From NCBI GenBank assembly GCA_031284225.1, contig JAITAH010000090.1, positions 1 through 5,332 on the forward strand: 5,332 nt of DNA, read 5' to 3'. The notes beneath the pieces are model-generated. The model ran no database searches. It had not been told where the DNA came from and worked only from the letters and a program-made list of their open reading frames with translations. This DNA is from Dysgonamonadaceae bacterium (GTDB taxonomy: Bacteria > Bacteroidota > Bacteroidia > Bacteroidales > Azobacteroidaceae). The number at the start of each line of letters is the position of its first letter. Within the stretch, counting starts at the first letter, position 1. The position numbers and the translations under genes are program-made. Positions 1 through 5,332 of the stretch are shown piece after piece.

Positions 1-65
1 GCAAAGTCCCCGTCGGCATTTTTGAAGGCCTTGAAATTGATTTGAAAGAATTATTTGAAAATTAA
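1..65 (+). CDS. C-terminal end of an unidentified upstream gene (partial)
   Basis: One frame (codons starting at base 3) stays open to a TAA at 63-65 and encodes about 20 residues ending in GLEIDLKELFEN. The other two + frames contain stops in this stretch. The stop lies one base before the ATG of the queA-like gene, a spacing typical of co-transcribed, translationally coupled genes, so this is very probably the tail of the preceding gene in the same operon. The fragment is too short to recognise. I considered truB, which often precedes canonical queA in Bacteroidota, but the tail does not resemble a TruB end that I know. Confidence 0.6.
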   Translation, partial: KVPVGIFEGLEIDLKELFEN

Positions 66-66
66 A

Positions 67-1293
67 ATGGTACAGGATTTGGCTATTGATGCGTTTGATT
101 ATGAATTGCCCGACGAACGGATTGCGAAATTTCCGCTTGCGCAACGCGATAAAAGCAAATTATTGATTTACGACAAGGGGCAACTGAGCGAGAGCGTTTT
201 CGACCGTATTCCCGATTTGATTCCCGGCAAGGCCTTGTTGGTTTTTAATAACACCAAAGTCATTCAAGCCCGAATGATTTTTCGGAAAGCTACCGGCGCG
301 CCCATCGAAATTTTCTGTTTGGAACCGAAAGAGCCGGCCGATTACGCTCAATCGTTCCTGCAAAATCGTTCCTGCGTCTGGCTCTGCTTAGTGGGAAATT
401 CCAGGCGATGGAAAGGGGAAAAATTGTCGCGCTCGACCGACGGCGTTCTGTGTACAGCCGAACGATTGGCCAATTACGGCGACGCCCACCTGATAAAATT
501 AGAATGGGACAATCCCGATTGGCGGTTTGCCGATGTGTTGGAGAAAATAGGCGAATTGCCGATTCCCCCGTATCTGAACCGGAAAACGGAAGAAAGCGAT
601 AAAAAAACTTATCAAACCGTCTATTCCAAAATCAAAGGGTCGGTCGCCGCGCCCACCGCCGGATTGCATTTTACGCCGGAAGTATTAACCGCTCTGAAAG
701 TGAAACAAATCCGCTTGGAAGAATTGACTTTGCACGTAGGCGCCGGTACCTTTAAGCCGGTGAAATCGGATACATTGGCAGGGCATGAGATGCACACGGA
801 ATGTATTTCCGTCCAAAAATCGACGATCGAACAGTTGCTGGAAAAACAGGGACAGACGTATGCCGTCGGCACTACTTCCGTGCGAACGCTGGAAAGCCTG
901 TATTACATCGGTTGGATGTTGGAAACTTGTCCCGACGCAGCGCCGGAAACCTTGTCCGTCTCCCAATGGACGCCTTATGAGAAGCCCTGGTCGCCGAATG
1001 CCGGTTACACGGTAACGCAAAGTTTGAAGAATATACAGGATTATATGCAACGAAAAGGATTGGATGTGTTGACTGCGCATACGCAAATCCTGATTGCTCC
1101 CGGTTACGATTTCAAAATAGTTAACGGAATTATTACGAATTTTCACCAGCCGAAAAGTACGTTGCTGTTGCTTATTTCCGCGTTTGTGGACGGCGATTGG
1201 CGGCAGATTTACGATTACGCCTTATCGCACGATTTCCGCTTTTTGAGTTATGGCGACAGTTCGTTGCTGGTGGGGCGGAAGCGATGGATATGA
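67..1293 (+). CDS. queA: QueA-like S-adenosylmethionine:tRNA ribosyltransferase-isomerase, long Bacteroidota form
   Basis: QueA transfers and isomerises the ribose of S-adenosylmethionine onto 7-aminomethyl-7-deazaguanine at the tRNA wobble position, giving epoxyqueuosine in the cytoplasm. Family blocks are clear with Met at base 67 as residue 1: NNTKVIQAR at 61-69, SVAAPTAGLHFT at 192-203, LHVGAGTFKPV at 222-232, GTTSVRTLES at 268-277, ITNFHQPKSTLLLL from 356, and FLSYGDSSLL near 392-401. The protein is 408 residues, against about 340-350 for canonical QueA. Much of the extra length lies between GTTSVRTLES and the NFH block (about residues 280-330, a Trp/Pro-rich insert). It also has YGDSSLL where canonical QueA has YGDAMLI-like sequence. 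This matches the longer QueA-like paralog that I know from Bacteroidota, which often coexists with a canonical copy. ATG at 67 is preferred over an in-frame TTG at 55 because TTG lies inside the upstream gene and ATG follows its stop by one base. The enzyme family is secure; equal activity to canonical QueA is inferred. Confidence 0.93.
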   Translation: MVQDLAIDAFDYELPDERIAKFPLAQRDKSKLLIYDKGQLSESVFDRIPDLIPGKALLVFNNTKVIQARMIFRKATGAPIEIFCLEPKEPADYAQSFLQNRSCVWLCLVGNSRRWKGEKLSRSTDGVLCTAERLANYGDAHLIKLEWDNPDWRFADVLEKIGELPIPPYLNRKTEESDKKTYQTVYSKIKGSVAAPTAGLHFTPEVLTALKVKQIRLEELTLHVGAGTFKPVKSDTLAGHEMHTECISVQKSTIEQLLEKQGQTYAVGTTSVRTLESLYYIGWMLETCPDAAPETLSVSQWTPYEKPWSPNAGYTVTQSLKNIQDYMQRKGLDVLTAHTQILIAPGYDFKIVNGIITNFHQPKSTLLLLISAFVDGDWRQIYDYALSHDFRFLSYGDSSLLVGRKRWI

Positions 1294-1319
1294 GTGGGCG
1301 ACAGAGAGGATAATTAAAA

Positions 1320-1397
1320 CTACAAAAGTTTATAGTTTGTTGCAAAAGACAGCGCTCCCGCTATATTTTTTACATGCAGTCTGTCAAATATTTTCAT
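1320..1397 (-). CDS. Tiny ORF (25 residues), doubtful
   Basis: On the minus strand an ATG at 1397 overlaps the TGA of the preceding 34-residue ORF (ATGA arrangement). It runs to a TAG at 1320-1322, encoding a peptide that starts MKIFDRLHVKNIAGALSF. The overlap is the kind seen between coupled genes, or where one gene has broken into two frames. No ribosome-binding site, domain or known family is visible. It may be chance in a decaying intergenic region. Confidence 0.12.
   Translation of the reverse strand: MKIFDRLHVKNIAGALSFATNYKLL
1351..1371 (+). terminator. Weak candidate terminator after queA
   Basis: AGCG (1351-1354) and CGCT (1359-1362) can form a four-base-pair stem around a CTCC loop. 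A run of six T follows at 1366-1371. It lies about 60 bases after the queA-like stop, where the + strand transcript should end before the minus-strand genes. The stem is short and three bases separate it from the T run, so it is only a weak intrinsic terminator candidate. Confidence 0.2.
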
Positions 1398-1498
1398 TTA
1401 TAAAATTTGACCGTAAAACTGAATCCTGCCGTATTTATCTCCATTAGCATGGATTGTTCCTCTTCCTGAATATCCGAATCAAATGCGATTGCGAACAT
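1394..1498 (-). CDS. Small ORF (34 residues) of unknown function, possibly a remnant
   Basis: The minus strand encodes 34 residues beginning MFAIAFDSDIQEEEQS and ending AGFSFTVKFYK. It starts 23 bases after the end of the frameshifted small gene at 1522-1694, in the same direction, so the two could share a transcript. The composition (hydrophobic start, acidic middle, alternating aromatic/polar end) reads more like protein than random translation. There is no recognisable domain or Shine-Dalgarno sequence, and an in-frame stop lies just upstream of the ATG. It could be a real small protein, a fragment of a lost gene, or chance. Confidence 0.22.
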   Translation of the reverse strand: MFAIAFDSDIQEEEQSMLMEINTAGFSFTVKFYK

Positions 1499-1521
1499 GA
1501 TATTTTATTTACAATTAAATA

Positions 1522-1694
1522 TCACACCGGAGAAAAATATTTTTCTTCCCCGAAAAATATTCTACCAACTTTGTCTTTAATAGCAATCACTACCCCTTTG
1601 AATGGATTTTTTCTACGTCAATAACTTCTCCGTCAATCCATTCCATTTCCCCTGTAAGTTCCGGAGAAACCTTTGCTTTATCACCCTCTTTCAT
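1522..1694 (-). pseudogene. Small Bacteroidota-type protein gene (57 residues) broken by a one-base frameshift
   Basis: From ATG at 1694 the first frame reads MKEGDKAKVSPELTGEMEWI and on to DVEK, then hits a TAG at 1590-1592. At the run of six A (minus strand; bases 1607-1612) one missing A puts the rest in the adjacent frame. Reading from AAT at 1608-1606 gives NPFKGVVIAIKDKVGRIFFG and then EEKYFSPV, ending at TGA 1522-1524. The joined product is 57 residues with no further stop. It resembles, from memory, short Bacteroidales proteins of the form MK.GDKV.V..ELT...W.EG.VIDVE.N.F.G.VI....G.IFFG, some loosely annotated as transcriptional regulators; the pattern suggests a small beta-barrel fold, but the function is unknown. 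A longer in-frame start at 1808 exists, but the Met at 1694 matches the expected start and sits about 28 bases after a promoter-like box. The break may be true decay, a homopolymer sequencing error, or slippage. Confidence 0.72.
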
Positions 1695-1721
1695 TGTCGT
1701 CGTGAATTTAAAATTACCATG

Positions 1722-1754
1722 CAAATGTACATATAAAGTCTTCACATATACACA
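1722..1754 (-). promoter_or_regulatory. Candidate Bacteroides-type promoter for the frameshifted small gene
   Basis: On the minus strand TACATTTG (1729-1722) matches the Bacteroides -7 element TAnnTTTG exactly. A TGTG (1754-1751), one mismatch from the -33 element TTTG, lies 21 bases upstream. Transcription would begin near 1716, leaving a leader of about 22 bases before the ATG at 1694. The -7 match is good; the -33 match is weak. Confidence 0.45.
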
Positions 1755-1792
1755 GACCGATAAAAATGGTCCGGCAAAATTTGTAAAATTGA

Positions 1793-1894
1793 AAAAAAAT
1801 TGCGGCAAACATTGATTTACGGGAGAAAGAAATTGCTCTTCTGTCGGCGGGAGGAACGGACAATATCACGTTTCAAAAAGATTCGAAAAAGTAA
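1793..1894 (+). pseudogene. Open stretch resembling the tail of a lost gene (doubtful)
   Basis: Between a TGA at 1790-1792 and a TAA at 1892-1894 one + frame stays open. From 1811 it reads IDLREKEIALLSAGGTDN and then ITFQKDSKK. The codon choice and amphipathic composition look protein-like, but no ATG, GTG or TTG start occurs in the frame. It ends six bases before the promoter of the next gene. I cannot name a family. It is either a C-terminal remnant left by a deletion or a chance open stretch. Confidence 0.18.
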
Positions 1895-1899
1895 TAATA

Positions 1900-1930
1900 T
1901 TTGCTTATTCAAAAATAATTGATAAATTTG
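1900..1930 (+). promoter_or_regulatory. Bacteroides-type promoter for the outer-membrane barrel gene
   Basis: TTTG at 1900-1903 and TAAATTTG at 1923-1930 are separated by exactly 19 bases. This is a full match to the Bacteroides sigma-factor consensus (TTTG, 19-21 bases, TAnnTTTG). Transcription would begin near 1936, giving a very short A/T-rich leader of about 14 bases before the ATG at 1950. Confidence 0.7.
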
Positions 1931-1949
1931 CCATAAAATTTACGCAAAT

Positions 1950-4589
1950 ATGAAAATCTTATACTTAACTCTTTTAAGCTGTTTTTCGATCGGCGTCGGT
2001 TATGGTCAAACCTCCATTACCATACAGGGAAATATAAAAAACGCGCAGGGGGAAAACATACCGCAAGCGCTGATTACATTGAAACAGGTCGCCGACAGTT
2101 CCTTGTTAAGTTATACTTACAGCAATAGTCAGGGAAATTATGAATTGTCGTATTCCGGCGAAGAAGAAAATTTATTGCTTGTCGTATCGGGTTTAGGTAT
2201 TGCCACTCAGACCCGGAAAATAGCGAATCGGAGTCAATCCGTAAACTTTACCGTGCAGGAAGAGGATTTTCTGTTGAAAGAGGTAGAAATCAAAGCGCCG
2301 AAAATCTATTATAACAAAGACACTATCAGTTATTCGGTAGAGGCGTTCAGCGATGCGACGGATGTGGCTATCGGCGACGTGCTGAAAAAAATGCCGGGTA
2401 TTGACGTCGCCGAATCGGGCGAAATCAGTTATCAGGGGAAAGCCATCAACAAATTTTATGTCGAGAACATGGATTTGCTGAACGGACGCTACGGCATTGC
2501 TACGCAAAATATTTCGGCCAAAGACGTATCTACCGTTCAGGTAATGGAAAACCACCAACCTATCCGGGCGATGGACAGTTTGCGCATTTCCGACCGGGCG
2601 GCAATTAATTTGAAATTGAAAGAAAGCGCTAAAGGCTCTTGGAGCGTTATGGCGCAAGCAGGACTTGGCCTGTCGCCTCTGCTTTGGGACAATGAACTGA
2701 CGGCCATGTATTTTGCGCGGAAACATCAAAATATATCTACTTATAAGACGAATAATGCAGGACTGGATTTGTCGAAAGAATTACGTTCGTTTAATACTTC
2801 CCTGGAGTTACCGTCCGGAACAATCACGTTTATTCAAGCGCCGTCGCCGCCCGATATTCGCCCAAATCGTTACCTGTTCAATAATTCCCATGCGGCTACT
2901 ATCAATAATTTGTTTGCCATTGGAAACAAGAAAGAATTGAATTTTAATCTGATTTATTTCAACGATTACGAAAAGCGGGAAAGCGAAGCTGTTTCTACCT
3001 ATTTTATTACCGGCGACAGCTTATTGCAAATCGACGAGGCAATCCGGTCGGCGACCAACACCCACCGGTTGGAAACCGAAATCCGATATAATGAAAATTT
3101 GGAAAGCCGGTATCTCAATAATCTGTTGAATTTGGAAGGTTCTTGGGAAACCGCTAACGGCCATATCCTGAACGGAGAGCCGATTGACCAACGCCTGGAT
3201 CGCCCCTCGTTCAAACTGCAAAATGCGTTTCACTGGATTGAACGGCTGGGCGATAAAGGCTTTGAACTGTATTCGCAAACCGGATTACAGACTACGCCCC
3301 AGCAATTAAGCGTTTCGCCCGGAATGAATACCGGACTGTTCGATGATGAATTGAATGTCGCGACTTTACAACAGGACGCCCGAAATAACACGTTTGTTAC
3401 CCAAAATGAGATTTCGCTTTTAAGATTGCTCGTTTGGGGAAATGTCGTCATGCGTCCGATGTTTAGCGTTAATTTGGCAATAAATAATTTAACTTCCGAA
3501 TTACATCCCGAAAACGGAACGTTTGCCGCGGCGACAGACAGTATGAAAAACGATTTGCGCCGGAATCATTATCAGGCGCGTATGAAAATCAATGTCGATT
3601 ATAAAACCGGGCATTTCAAACTGAACGCCGGATTACCGTTCAGTTATAACCGTTACGAATTGAATAATAAACTCCGCAGGGAAAACAGTGAAAATCAAAA
3701 CCGTTTTGAATTCGATCCTTCGCTGGACATGCAATATGTTTTTTCGCGAAAAATGGATATTAATGCACAGGCAGCGCTCTTTCACAGCATGAATAGCCTC
3801 TACGAAATGTACGATGGCTATCTGCTGCAAACCTATCGCTACCTGAATCATTACGACAGCCGTTTAGCTCTTTCGTCGGGCTATTCCCTGTCGGCTAAAT
3901 TCAATTATAAGAATATTCTCAAAATGCTTTTTGCGAGCGCAAGTATTACCCGGTCGGGCAGCAAGGAAAATTATATCTATACGCAACGTTTTGAAAATAA
4001 TTTATTGGTTTCGTCCCTGACAGAGCAAGCCAACGAAAGCAATCGCCTGATAGCTTCCGGAAAAATCAGCAAAGGCTTCGACTGGATGAGACTGACAACC
4101 GATTTAAGTGTTGTGTATTTCACGCGGACTTCTCAGCAGATTCGGCAAGAGCGGCTGACGGATTACCGGAGCGACCAGTATTCGGCTTCCGTCCGGTTGA
4201 GCGCCGTGCCGGCGTCGTTTTTGGTTGTTTCGTATCTGGGAACCGGACAGGAAAGCGTATCGACCATCCAAACCGAAGCGCCGTTTGAACCGATCCGCTC
4301 CTGGAACCAATCGTTAGGCCTGGATTTCAAACTGTTTAATACAATACGTCTCGGCGGACAAATTGAGCAATACGCTAATTCGGCCATCGAAAACAATCAA
4401 ATCCGCTATTTTGTCGATTTAAATATGAATTATGTTTGGAAACAAATCCATTTTACATTGGATTGTACCAATTTGCTGAACACGAGAAAGTATGTAATGG
4501 CTTATCACGATAACCTGAATGCATTTTATTCCGGTTACCGGATTCGTCCGGCGGAAGTGGTATTGAAAGTCAGACTGAAAATAAAATAG
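1950..4589 (+). CDS. TonB-receptor-like outer-membrane beta-barrel protein with N-terminal regulatory-like domain
   Basis: The 879-residue product starts with a signal peptide (about residues 1-20; MKI, a hydrophobic core, then GYGQ). Next is a carboxypeptidase-regulatory-like beta-sandwich at about 22-105 (ITIQGNIKNAQGENIPQALI, SNSQGNYELSY). A plug-like region follows at about 125-225, including DVLKKMPGIDVAESGEISYQ at 143-162 and a run ending INLKLKES. The remainder, about 230-879, is alternating polar/aromatic sequence typical of a large outer-membrane barrel (for example YVWKQIHFTLDCTNLLN near 828-844). This is the architecture of Bacteroidota TonB-dependent-receptor-like proteins that often sit beside GLPGLI genes, as here. 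The substrate is unknown, and no TonB box is evident. It ends VVLKVRLKIK, without the terminal aromatic residue common in barrel proteins. ATG at 1950 is the natural start, just after a consensus promoter. It was probably acquired or kept as a unit with the two genes downstream (inference). Confidence 0.9.
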   Translation: MKILYLTLLSCFSIGVGYGQTSITIQGNIKNAQGENIPQALITLKQVADSSLLSYTYSNSQGNYELSYSGEEENLLLVVSGLGIATQTRKIANRSQSVNFTVQEEDFLLKEVEIKAPKIYYNKDTISYSVEAFSDATDVAIGDVLKKMPGIDVAESGEISYQGKAINKFYVENMDLLNGRYGIATQNISAKDVSTVQVMENHQPIRAMDSLRISDRAAINLKLKESAKGSWSVMAQAGLGLSPLLWDNELTAMYFARKHQNISTYKTNNAGLDLSKELRSFNTSLELPSGTITFIQAPSPPDIRPNRYLFNNSHAATINNLFAIGNKKELNFNLIYFNDYEKRESEAVSTYFITGDSLLQIDEAIRSATNTHRLETEIRYNENLESRYLNNLLNLEGSWETANGHILNGEPIDQRLDRPSFKLQNAFHWIERLGDKGFELYSQTGLQTTPQQLSVSPGMNTGLFDDELNVATLQQDARNNTFVTQNEISLLRLLVWGNVVMRPMFSVNLAINNLTSELHPENGTFAAATDSMKNDLRRNHYQARMKINVDYKTGHFKLNAGLPFSYNRYELNNKLRRENSENQNRFEFDPSLDMQYVFSRKMDINAQAALFHSMNSLYEMYDGYLLQTYRYLNHYDSRLALSSGYSLSAKFNYKNILKMLFASASITRSGSKENYIYTQRFENNLLVSSLTEQANESNRLIASGKISKGFDWMRLTTDLSVVYFTRTSQQIRQERLTDYRSDQYSASVRLSAVPASFLVVSYLGTGQESVSTIQTEAPFEPIRSWNQSLGLDFKLFNTIRLGGQIEQYANSAIENNQIRYFVDLNMNYVWKQIHFTLDCTNLLNTRKYVMAYHDNLNAFYSGYRIRPAEVVLKVRLKIK

Positions 4590-4596
4590 TGGACGG

Positions 4597-4626
4597 TTGA
4601 TGCGTATTGAAAATGTCTTATATTTG
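4597..4626 (+). promoter_or_regulatory. Bacteroides-type promoter for the leader-peptide gene
   Basis: TTG at 4597-4599 is followed after 19 bases by TATATTTG at 4619-4626, an exact TAnnTTTG -7 element. It begins eight bases after the stop of the barrel gene. Transcription would begin near 4632, about 35 bases before the ATG at 4667. This argues against the in-frame upstream starts at 4607 and 4613, which fall inside the promoter. The peptide and the GLPGLI gene can therefore be expressed apart from the barrel gene. Confidence 0.65.
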
Positions 4627-4666
4627 TAAACGAAACAGGGTCGATATTTTTCAATTAACAACAAAA

Positions 4667-4816
4667 ATGAAACGAGTCAATCTAATTCTGTGTTTAAACT
4701 TAAATGTTTGGACTTCGGAAAATCTTTCGAAGGCGGAAATGAATCGGGTAAAAGGAAGAGGCTATACTTGTGGATATCAAGGAGAAAACAACATAAATAT
4801 TAATTACAATGAATAA
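4667..4816 (+). CDS. Short peptide with a double-glycine-like leader, candidate RiPP or bacteriocin-like precursor
   Basis: The product is 49 residues. Residues 20-31, LSKAEMNRVKGR, follow the double-glycine leader pattern used by C39 peptidase-transporters: Leu at -12, Glu at -8, Met at -7, Val at -4, Gly at -2. Position -1 is Arg (R31), where Gly, Ala or Ser is usual. Cleavage there would leave an 18-residue core, residues 32-49, with one Cys (C35), two Gly-Tyr pairs and Asn at 41, 42, 44, 46 and 48. The LSKAEM leader is reminiscent of Bacteroidota natural-product precursors (TIGR04149-like, GG-Bacteroidales family) and of Flavobacteriia bacteriocin-like peptides, though I cannot run the model. 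Residues 1-15 are mildly hydrophobic but too short and polar for a convincing signal peptide. The gene has its own promoter and its stop overlaps the GLPGLI start by 8 bases, implying coupled translation. No maturase or C39 transporter is in the window. A plain small hypothetical protein remains possible. Confidence 0.62.
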   Translation: MKRVNLILCLNLNVWTSENLSKAEMNRVKGRGYTCGYQGENNININYNE

Positions 4817-5332
4817 AAAATGGATAATGGCAATATATGTATTCATTGCATATATTGCTGCGGGATATTCTCAAGATACGCCTGATTACGTTAATTTAGA
4901 TAAATTTACGACACTTGATTCAGCGTATCTAAAATGCGCCTACAAGTTGACTTATTTGCGTGATTCATTGAAGCCGAATGCCCAATTTGCCGACGACCAA
5001 ATGTTGCTGATTGGACAATCAATTTCAAAATATTACAGTCAGAAAAAGTTAGACCACAATCAATATATCAAAGAAAAATTTGCAGATTTGGACGCCTATC
5101 CTGGTTTTCCGGCTGGAGTGTGGTCCTGTGAGCTATTCAAAAACTACCCGCAAGGGAAGGTAACGGTTTGCGATATTGGTTCCGTCTTGCGTGGCAATTT
5201 TGTATATCAGGAAACCTCGCCGACTTTGGATTGGACGATAGACCATGAAACACAGACCGTTCTATCGTATAATTGTCAAAAAGCGACAATTTCTTTTCGC
5301 GGGCGGGATTATATCGCTTGGTTTACTCCGGA
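4809..5332 (+). CDS. GLPGLI family protein (N-terminal part, cut by window edge)
   Basis: The frame is open from ATG 4809 to the right edge, giving 174 residues. It begins with a signal peptide (MNKKWIMAIYVFIAYIAAGY, then SQ; cleavage near 21-22), so the protein is exported to the periplasm or beyond. Family landmarks are MLLIGQSISKYYS at 65-77, DWTIDHET at 141-148, YNCQKATISFRGRDYIAWFT at 154-173 and then a Pro. These are the segments that normally precede the eponymous GLPGLI motif, which should lie just past the edge. The molecular role of the family is not established; members are Bacteroidota-specific and commonly neighbour TonB-receptor-like barrels of the type found upstream here. The start overlaps the stop of the peptide gene (ATGAATAA), and no Shine-Dalgarno sequence is present, so translation is probably coupled to the peptide gene. 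Confidence 0.9.
   Translation, partial: MNKKWIMAIYVFIAYIAAGYSQDTPDYVNLDKFTTLDSAYLKCAYKLTYLRDSLKPNAQFADDQMLLIGQSISKYYSQKKLDHNQYIKEKFADLDAYPGFPAGVWSCELFKNYPQGKVTVCDIGSVLRGNFVYQETSPTLDWTIDHETQTVLSYNCQKATISFRGRDYIAWFTP

Noticed and set aside
350..375. A 12-base perfect direct repeat (AATCGTTCCTGC at 350-361 and 364-375, period 14) inside the queA-like gene.
   Set aside because: A real 14-base duplication would shift the frame, but the protein on both sides aligns with the family pattern without a break, so it is probably chance.
621..1146. Minus-strand open frames of 83 and 153 codons opposite the queA-like gene.
   Set aside because: They lie antisense to a clearly conserved enzyme and their translations show no domain; they are shadows of its codon pattern.
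1250..1447. A 65-codon + strand open frame spanning the queA-like stop.
   Set aside because: It overlaps the queA end in another frame, has no recognisable protein character, and is opposite more protein-like minus-strand sequence.
1950..1985. A possible lipoprotein signal (LLSC) at the start of the barrel protein.
   Set aside because: The Cys is at residue 11, too early, and Leu at -2 fits a lipobox poorly; an ordinary signal peptide ending near Gln20 is more likely.
2193..2729. A 178-codon minus-strand open frame opposite the barrel gene.
   Set aside because: The + strand frame has clear signal peptide, regulatory-like and plug features here; the antisense translation is Arg/Phe/His-rich without motifs.
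4531..4543. An inverted repeat TCCGG-TTA-CCGGA near the end of the barrel gene as a terminator or operator.
   Set aside because: It is inside well-supported coding sequence, has no T run after it, and the stem is only five base pairs.
4779..4784. AAGGAG as a Shine-Dalgarno sequence for the GLPGLI gene.
   Set aside because: It is about 25 bases from the ATG at 4809, too far, and no start codon lies at a suitable distance; Bacteroidota rarely use such sites.

Overview
The window looks like a piece of a Bacteroidota (Bacteroidales-type) chromosome. Four things point there: the long QueA-like paralog typical of that phylum, a TonB-receptor-like outer-membrane protein with an N-terminal carboxypeptidase-regulatory-like domain, a GLPGLI-family protein, and promoters of the Bacteroides form (TTTG or TTG, 19 bases, TAnnTTTG) in place of E. 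coli-type boxes. Start codons have A/T-rich leaders without clear Shine-Dalgarno sequences, which also fits.

Layout. Bases 1-65 are the last 20 codons of an unidentified + strand gene. One base after its stop comes a QueA-like tRNA ribosyltransferase-isomerase (67-1293). Bases 1294-1949 hold no intact large gene but are not empty. On the minus strand there is a small 57-residue protein gene (1694 down to 1522) broken by a one-base homopolymer frameshift, with its own promoter-like sequence. There are also two tiny minus-strand ORFs and a + strand open stretch with no start codon that reads like the tail of a lost gene. The region looks like a site of gene decay between queA and the next transcription unit.

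From 1900 onward the + strand carries what looks like one functional group. A strong promoter match drives an 879-residue outer-membrane barrel protein (1950-4589). A second promoter with the same 19-base spacing drives a 49-residue peptide (4667-4816). The peptide's stop overlaps by 8 bases the start of a GLPGLI-family secreted protein (4809 to beyond the right edge).

The 49-residue peptide is the most interesting object. Its first 31 residues match the positional pattern of a double-glycine (C39-peptidase type) leader, but Gly-Arg stands where Gly-Gly is expected. Its predicted 18-residue core holds one Cys and an alternating Asn pattern. Together with the flanking barrel and GLPGLI genes it suggests a small peptide export, modification or uptake locus. 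No maturase or transporter is visible inside the window, so that role is inference.
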